64,000 nucleotides of DNA, from contig CM051514.1 of NCBI GenBank assembly GCA_028015205.1, positions 39,076,150 to 39,140,149 on the forward strand, written 5' to 3'. Source of the DNA: Mytilisepta virgata. Its lineage: Eukaryota; Mollusca; Bivalvia; Mytilida; Mytilidae. The notes beneath the pieces were generated by a model. That model ran no database searches. It was not told the origin of the DNA and saw only the letters and a program-made list of their open reading frames with translations. Below, one piece after another: positions 50,101 through 59,100 of the stretch (positions are counted from its first letter, which is position 1; each line of letters opens with the position of its first letter). A program made the translations under genes and the position numbers.

Positions 50101-53100
50101 ACAAACTGTAAACAGCAAAAATGTTCAACAAATAAGTTAACATGACCAAATCATTGATTGACCCCTTATAGGAGTTTTTGCCTTTTAAAGATGTCAAACT
50201 TTCCTTTAAAGATCTTTCTCCTCTAAAAAACCACCTGGCCAGTTGGGACCAAACTTTGGTGGAATGGTCCTTGGGTGGCCCCATTCCAAAAGTATCTCTG
50301 GCTTACCAACATGGCTGCTGTTACTAAAACTAGAAAAAAGGAGGGATGAATTTCTAAAATCTTCTTCTATAAAACTACAAGGCCAATTGGAACCAATCTT
50401 GGCAGTAAGGTCCTTGGGAGGTTCTCTTTCAGAATTATGTCTGATGACCCGGACTGTTAACCAAGATGGCCACTACAGCCGAACTTAGTTTAACATAGGG
50501 CCCTATGGGAAAATTCATTGAAAAATCTTCTTGTCTGAAACCACTTGACCAATTGGAACTAGATTGGTAGCAATGGTCCTTAGATAGTCCTCTTTCAGAA
50601 TTGTGGCTGATGATCGGACTGTCATCCAAGATGGCCGCCACAGTCGAACTTAGTTTAACATAGGACCCTTTGGGAAAATTCATTCGTCTGAAACCACTTG
50701 ACCAATTGGAACCAGGCTTGGCAGCAACGGTCCTTAGGAGGTCCTCCTTCAGAAATGTGTACTGTTTTGTGGACTTGAACCATGATGGCTGCCACAGCCT
50801 AACTAACCTTAACATAAGACCGTATGGGGAATTCACTAAAAAATCTGCTCGTCTGAAACTACTGAGCCAATTGGAACTAAACTTGGCAGCATTGGTCCTT
50901 AGATGGTCCTCTTTCAGGATTGTGTCCAATCACCCGGATTGTCAACCAATATGGCTACCACAGCCAAACTTAGTTTAATAAAGGACCATATGGGAAAATT
51001 CATTTAAAAATGAAATTCAAACCACTAAGCCAGTTGGAACAAGACTTAGTAGTAATGGTCCTTAGATGGTTCACTTTTAGAAATATGTCTATTGACCTGG
51101 ACTGTCAACCAAGATGGCTGCCACAGTGGAACTTAGTTTAACATGATAAGAACACTTTAGAAAAACCAGCCAAATGGTCTGCAGCACTTAAATTTTTTAG
51201 TCCTGCTCAAGGTGAAAAGTTAAATCCAGGTGAGTGATACAGGCACTTGAGAGCCTCTAGTTTCTTATTGGTAGAATTTTTAAAATCTTTCCTGCAAAAA
51301 ATTGTGTATGAAATTAGATCTGAAATGACATTTAGTACAACTCCATTATGACCAGTGCCTCTGACTTGGATTGCTCCAAAAAGTGACCATCTATTTTTTA
51401 TTGAGATCTATTCAAGTAAAGACATCCAAAAACAAACCTGTCTTATCTCCAAACACCAAGGGTAACATACATTTGTACATGTACTTGATAAATATACCTA
51501 CAAAAGCTCATCCTTGGGTGGGTTGCTTCTGACCCATCAGGATTGAAATGGTGATTGTAAAAAATATCATATCTGTTCCAACTTTGATTCCTGTTTACAT
51601 TTAACCATAAAATTCCATTCAGAGACTGAGGTGTATCAAAAATATAAAAGACAAGGCAAGGATGAAAATCCAAATATTAATGTGGTCTTACTTCAAAATG
51701 TGTAAATCAGGCATTGACATTTAAACTGGTCAGATCACCCGAGGCCACCAAAATTTGTGAGGGGCAAGTAAAGGTTTAGGAACTGGTGGTCCGCCGGACT
51801 ACTAAAATTTTGAATCATAAAATATGTTTAACATGGTCACGGGATTTGTACTATGTGAGACTTTACAAATTTACGATCGGTAAAATTGTAAAAACATATT
51901 TTTGGGTCACTGTTGACACTTTAACGCATGCTACGATAAATAAAAATATTATTGATTTTTGTGTGACTGTTTGAGGAATCCTGATTGGTTGATTTGGTCA
52001 TCATCCATATCTGTATGAAGTTTAGAACCACGTGGTATAACATACCTTCAATAATTTCTTTTGGTGCTTATTTTCGGAATAATATCCTAATAGGTCGTCT
52101 TGTTTCAAATAATTTTGAACAAAAAAATGCTAAAATATCTTGTGACTTGAAGAAAGTAATTTTTTTACCGCAAATCTTAGAATTCCGTAATTAAGATCCG
52201 TTGCATTATTTTCGGTCTTAAGCAAATTTTCATGAAATGGCGTCTGCATTTCCCGTAGTTTCTGCGATGTGAGATGGAGAAGTTTCTCATAAATTATGCT
52301 GATCCGCCAGTGAAAAAATCTAAAACTGAAGAGGAAATAAGGCAGCGGAAGCAAGAATATGATCGATCTGTCCATGAATGATGACAATTTTAGTGACTAT
52401 AATAGTGAATAAATCATGATCTACAGTAGTGAACATACATGTATTATATATATCAATTCATAATAATTACTTCTAGTTCCCAGGTCTAAAAAAAGGAACA
52501 ACAAGTTTCACACTTGAGTTTATTATGAATACAAATACACAAAAATACTTATACATGTACATACAAAAATGGGAGATGCGGTATGATTTTCGACGAGACT
52601 TCCATCCATAAAAGTTCAAATGGCAAATAATTAAACATCTTTAGGTCTATATGCGGCCTTCCACACTGGACAAAGATCCATACCATACAAGCAAGCTGTA
52701 AAAGGCCTCGATGTTGTACTTACTGCTTCATTTGTCATTCAAAGGATTATTTTTTGCATATACTGTAAATATGGAAATTATTGCGATGTTTTTATTATTT
52801 CGAAAATTGCGATCGGTTTAGCATCGCAATATTATAAACTCTCAATTTTAATCCATATTTTCATGTCCGATTTATTCTAGATTTGTCCCCCTTTGTTTTC
52901 ATTTACTCAGATAAGTTGACAGGTTAATTGGTAGACACTTTGTTGTATAGGTATTGTTTTCACAGCTATTATATATATAATAACATTTCGAATTCTAATA
53001 TTTTTAATCCGATTAATTAAAACGATTACTTTAATAGAACTTCCATTTTCAATTTTTACCCGATCTCCGATCGCAATAATAAAACTTTTTTTTCACACAA

Positions 53101-56100
53101 GCAGCGATCGCAATAATTTAACCTCGCAATTTTGCGTTGGGCAGAAGAATCGCAATAATAAGTGCACGCGAAAATTTCCGAATTTACAGTACTGAATTTA
53201 ATGTACAATTTTCCGCAGTTTTGGTTGACTTGATTTTTGGGGACTACAAAAAAATTGTATCCTGTAGTCCTCCGGACTACTACTAAAAAAAAAATTAGGT
53301 GTCAATCCCTGTAAATGGTTCTGATGTATGTCAATCTGATCCACAACAAGAAATATTGCGTCCAGGCCTTATTGATATTAAAGTAGATGAATAATTTGAA
53401 AAATTACTTTCTGGTACATGCCCAAGGCCTTCCTAAAGTGACCCATCAGGCTAATGAGTAAACAAGCATGGAAACATGTTTTACGATGTCCTCATTTTTA
53501 ACCTTAATAAAATTGCCTACTGGGTGTCATGCAGCCACAAACCATGCACAACTAAATTAATCAGAAACATTGAAAAACTAGTTTCCTTATTTTTTCAGGT
53601 GCCTGTCCTGACTTTGTCTGGTCATAATGAGGGAGTTTCATCAGTACAGTGGATAGATACCAATCAAGTTTGTACGTCATCGTGGGATCATACCATTAAA
53701 ACTTGGGATCTAGAAAAAGCTGAAGAAATTTCCTCACTGGTATGGGTTGATTAAATAAATTATTAAACTAACATGTCATGTTTGTCAAATCTGTTCATTA
53801 CCCATCAAATTTAAATTGAAGTGCCTTCCGACCCTTCTAATAGGAAAAGCCTTCAGTAACCTACACTCACTGTTTTCAGATGTGTTTTAAAATATTTTTT
53901 TTTAATTTTGTATGTAGAATTTATATATTGACGCTAATTTGTAAGAAAGATTGTTGTCAGAAATTTTAGTAGGAAAAAATAAAATGTGCCTTCAGACCCT
54001 CATATATATATATATGATAGTTTGCTTTGAATTTAAATGCCAATGAACCAATGTAAAATTAGCTGAAAATCCATACTTGATCACATATTAATCCTAAAGT
54101 CCTGGATATGTAAAGTAATGGCAATGACTTTTGTAATTTTTGGCAAACCCGATACACTTAACTTCATTTCATAGAAGCCACAAACAGCATAAGAAGCATG
54201 ACTCAACTTGTAACTAAGCAATTCCTGATTTAAAGTTTTGGTTTAATTTATTCTTCATCAATAAAACATCTATACTACTAAAATTAAGGGCTCCATTGTT
54301 TGGGCTGTCATCACGTAACAACTGCAATAGACACAATTCAAATTAGAATTTGATAGATTGAACACGAATGTGTTGTCTGAAAATCTCACACGTTTAGGTC
54401 AATGCTTTTCTATAAATGCTGGAATTATTGAGTTGACTCCATCCAAATCAATCCGACATGTTTCCGTGTTTCGTCATTTGTCTTCACTTCCGGTCTAATT
54501 ATACCCCCCGCAAACAAAGTTTGGGGGGGGGGAATAGGACTCACCTTGTCCGTCCGTCTGTCTGTCCATCTGTCCGTCTGTCCGTCTGTCCATATATCTT
54601 GTAAGCGCAACTCCTCCTAGACCGCTCAATGGAATTCAACGATACATTACAGAAAAGAAGTACATCATCCGAAGATGTGCATGAAGAAAAATCTTTGCTT
54701 TCCGATATCACACCAGGGAGATAATTGGACTTCTATTTTTTTTGGATTATACATTATATATGAACCTCGTAAGCGCAACTCCTCCTAGACCGCTCAATAG
54801 ATTTCAACGAAACTTTACAGAAAGGAAGTACATCATCCAGAGATGTGCATGAAGAAAAATCTTTGCTTTCCGATTTCACACAAGGGAGATAATTGGACTT
54901 CTATTTTTTTTGGCTTATACATTATATATGAACCTTGTAAGCGCAACTCCTCCTAGACCGCTCAATGGATTTCAACTAAACTTTACAGAAAGGAAGTACA
55001 TCCAAAGATGTGCATGAAGAAAAATCTTTGCTTTCCGATATCACACAAGGGAGATAATTGGACTTAATATATTTTTTTTAGCTTATACATTATGTATGAA
55101 CCTCGTAAGTGCAACTCCTCCTAGACCGCTCAATGGATTTCAACGAAACTTTACAGAAAGGAAGTACATCATCCAAAGATGTGCATGAAGAAAAATCTTT
55201 GCTTTCCGATTTCACACAAGGGAGATAATTGGACTTCTATTTTTTTGGGCTTATACATTATATATGAACCTCAAAAGCGCAACTCCTCCTAGACCACTCA
55301 ATGGATTTCAACGAAACTTTACAGAAAGGAAGTACATCATCCAAAGATGTGCATGAAGAAAAATCTTTGCTTTCCAATATCACACAAGGGAGGTAATTGG
55401 ACTTCAAAGCAGGGGGTATCCTTTGTGAGCTTTGCTCACAGTACATCTAGTTAGTTCAGCTCTACGGTGATCACATGCAACCGAAAAGATCACAAAATAT
55501 GCACAATAATTTATATCGCAGATAATACTATTAGTAAACTACTTTCATTTATAAATATTGAAAGAGTGGGTGATTTTGACATGTTTGATATAGGCAATGA
55601 TAAGGTAAGACAATGACATAGAGACTATGCTCTGAATATTTTTACAGAATACGGACTAATAATGTAATAATTAAGAAAACTTTATTTCACTCCTGGATAA
55701 AACGCAAAATAATAAGTTTTAGTGAGCTTTTAAAACCAACACACAAGCACATTGCAAGAGGACTTTAAAAAAAAATTTAATGAGAATTATAGTATTTCGG
55801 TTTACTTTTGAATATTGTTTCAATTTGTTACAATAAATTGGTACCAATAAATGATTATTGCTATAGGGCATAGACTTGTCATAGTAACAACTAAGTAGGG
55901 TGAATCCATTTGCAAAAGCAATATTGTTTTTCACCCATGGCATTACAAGAAACAAAATGGCGGTGTGCTCTAAGGGGTAAGAAAAGATATTCTGTCTTCT
56001 GAATTCTGTGCTTGCATGGTTTGTTTCCTAGTAGATATATAATTTGCCATCCTAATCTATTATGCTTCCAATACCTTAATTAATGACTTATTTTACAGCA

Positions 56101-59100
56101 AGGATTAAAGGTATTTCTAGATATGAGATACTCACCACTGAACAGACAAATAGTTACAGGTTCAGCAGACCGACATGTCAGATTGTGGGATCCAAGAAGT
56201 TCAGGTGAATTATCTCCCCTTTTAAGGAAATTTCAGTTTATGAATAGTTTATTCAAATATTGTCACTGGTTCAAGGATCCGGAAAGCCTTCTATTTTCCA
56301 AACATGGCCGGAGAAATTGTTATTTGTGCGGTCATAAAAAGGGTCAAACGGACGTCCAAAATTTCTATTTTTTAATAAAAAGATGTACTGAAAAGTCGTG
56401 ACACCAAAGTTTTGAAGTTCGGCAGATGGTTACCTCATTCAGGTCATTTCCTCTCAACAGTTGATTAAACTGTTTAAACTGTTTTTACAGCAATTAATAT
56501 TGTCAGTACCGTTATTTACAAAGGTGTCTGTGTTTTTATGACGCTTAATTATAATTAATGTACACCTGTCAACAATTTCCAAAAGTTCAATCAAGGTCAT
56601 TCATCAGTGACGATCAATCAGGCGGTTTTCACCCCTTTCTACTTTGAAATTAAAAAAATCATTACATGGTATGTTTCGGACGATCTAACAGTTCACAATC
56701 ATAAATTTGAGAAGATAAAATGCCTTGGTACTTTTAACTCGGCAAAACTTTGAGATTTCCACATTGTTGCCATTTTCTGCATGTGTAGTTATATTAAATA
56801 ATCATTGAGCATTCGCGAATCGTCATAGTTCAATATGAAAAAGTAATAAAAATTTCATCTTTCAGGAAGACTTTCATAATTTATCTTTCAGGAAGACTTT
56901 CATAATTTATCTTTCGGGAAGACTTTTATATGCTGATTTCAAAGTTTTTTAACTTGAATTTATTTAATTCATTTTTTTAGTTTATTTCTACCCCGTTTTG
57001 TAGTCCATTTCCATATCGATAGCCTATTTATACTTACCAAATGCGAACGTCGAAGAATACACCTATAACATCGAAATTATCAATACACAAACAATGTTGC
57101 ACAGAATGTTAAAGAGATGATACACACATTTACTTAAGTTCTTACCCAAAACATTTATAAATCTTGCATAACAACATTTGTATGAAATAAGGTCCTGTGT
57201 TGAGATTGCTAAAAAGAGTGTAAACTGACAATTCATTTCTATCAAAATAATTTCCGGCAGAGGGTGATGAAATTTCTGGATCCCTAGGGGCACTGGTTTA
57301 TTAGAAAGGTACTTCTTGGCAGAATTTTAAAAATGCTTTCAATTAGAAATTGTAGTATTTATTTATTTAAAATATGAAGATCATTGGTATCAATTCTGTT
57401 CAGTTGGTATTAAAGTATTTTATAAAAATTTGTGTTTTCAAAAATCTTTGCTTTAACTACAATTGTGTTCACAAGTTATAGTAAACTTTCATTAGTATTA
57501 TGATTAACATAATTAAGATAATTTGACTTTATTGTAATTTTCCAGATGGTGCTTTGGTTAAATGCATCTACACATCACATACTGGTTGGGTTTCTAGTGT
57601 CTGTTGGTCAACAACAAATGAATTTCTGTTCATATCAGGATCTTATGATAATATGATGAAGTTGTGGGATACCAGAAGGTATGATTTGAAGCCTTTTTTA
57701 TTAGCTCACCTGACCTGAAGGGTCATGTGAGCTATTTCCTTCACTTTGCGTCTGTCATCCGTCCGTCCTTCCGTCCATTCAAATTTCACATTTTGAACTA
57801 AATGGGTTGAAACCAAACATGGCATGAATGTTCCATATTAGGTGCTGATCAAGTGGTGTTACTTTGGTGCCGATACATCATCAAACATGGCAGCCAGCGG
57901 GGGACTTAGTTTAACAAAGGACCCTATTGGAAATACATACAAAAATCTAGAGAACTGTTGAATGGATTGAAACCAAACATGGCATGAATGTTCCTTATAA
58001 GGTGCTGAGAAAGTGTTGTTACTTAGTTTGCCGATCTGTCATCCAAGATGGCTGCTAGTGAGGGAAATACATACAAAAATTTTCTTCTAGAGAACCGTCG
58101 AATGGATTGAAACCAAACATGGCATGAATGTTCCTTATGAGGTGCTGACCAAGTGTTGTTATTTTGTTGCGGATTTGTCATCCAAGATGGCTGCCAGTGA
58201 GGGAAATATATACAAAAATCTTTTTATAGAGAACTGCAGAATGGATTGAAACCAAACACAGCCTGAATGTTCCTTATAAGGTGCTGACCAAGTGTTGTTA
58301 CTTTGATGCCAATCTGTCACCAAAGATAGCACCTGTGGGGGACTTAGTTTAACATAGAATCCTATGGGAAATACATGCAAAAATCTTCTTCTAGAGAACC
58401 ACTGAATGGATTGAAACCAAACATAGCATGAATGTTCCTTATGAGGTGCTTACCAAGTGTTACTTTGATGCTGATCTGTCATCCAAGATGGCCTCCAGTG
58501 GGGGATTTAGTTTAACATAGGACCCTATGAGAATTACATACAAATGGCTTCTTCTTGAAAATTACTGATCGGATTGAAACCAAACATGGATGTTAATCTC
58601 AGGAAAATTTAGCAATGAACAAATGGAAATTTCAGGTGAGCGATACAGGTTCCTGGGAGTCTCTGGTTAGACTGCTACTGACATTTAATATTACAGACAC
58701 AGTTATTGTTTTACTGAATTTTGAATGTATTGATGCTAGTTTAAGATGACATAATTAGGCCAAATAAAAAAATATGCATGGTTCTGGTTACTACCCTAAA
58801 GATTTTTTGGACATTTTTGAGTAAGTACTGTTAAAGTCAGAATTTGTAAAATAAAATAAAATCCCTACTTACCTACCCTATTTTTTTATCTTGATGTAAC
58901 AGGAACTGCAATTATTTTTATCTGGCCTTAGTATCAATATGAATTTCCCCAGAATTTGGTAGTGTCATAAATATGATTAAATGTATCCACTGTCGGGTTA
59001 TGAAGGTATCAAGACCAGAAATATTAATGACTAAAAATCGAACTCAAAGCTGAAATTTGCATACATACAGCTTTCCCCAAGTTTAACCACACTTGGTAGT

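Larger units (their letters stand above)
51708..53312 (+). mobile_element. decayed hAT-like element with a nested MITE
   Basis: Left end CAGGCATTGACAT; right end, reversed, CAGGGATTGACAC. TAAAT lies on both sides, shorter than the 8-bp duplication usual for hAT. Just inside both ends is a G-TCCGCCGGACTACTA / GTCCTCCGGACTACTA phrase. A short frame (52274-52381) may be the start of a transposase. A MITE at 52761-53191 sits inside. Non-autonomous now. Confidence 0.5.

Noticed and set aside
50243..50978. ORFs on both strands with repeated LDQLEPG or NWSSGFR phrases
   Set aside because: They derive from the B1 repeat units.
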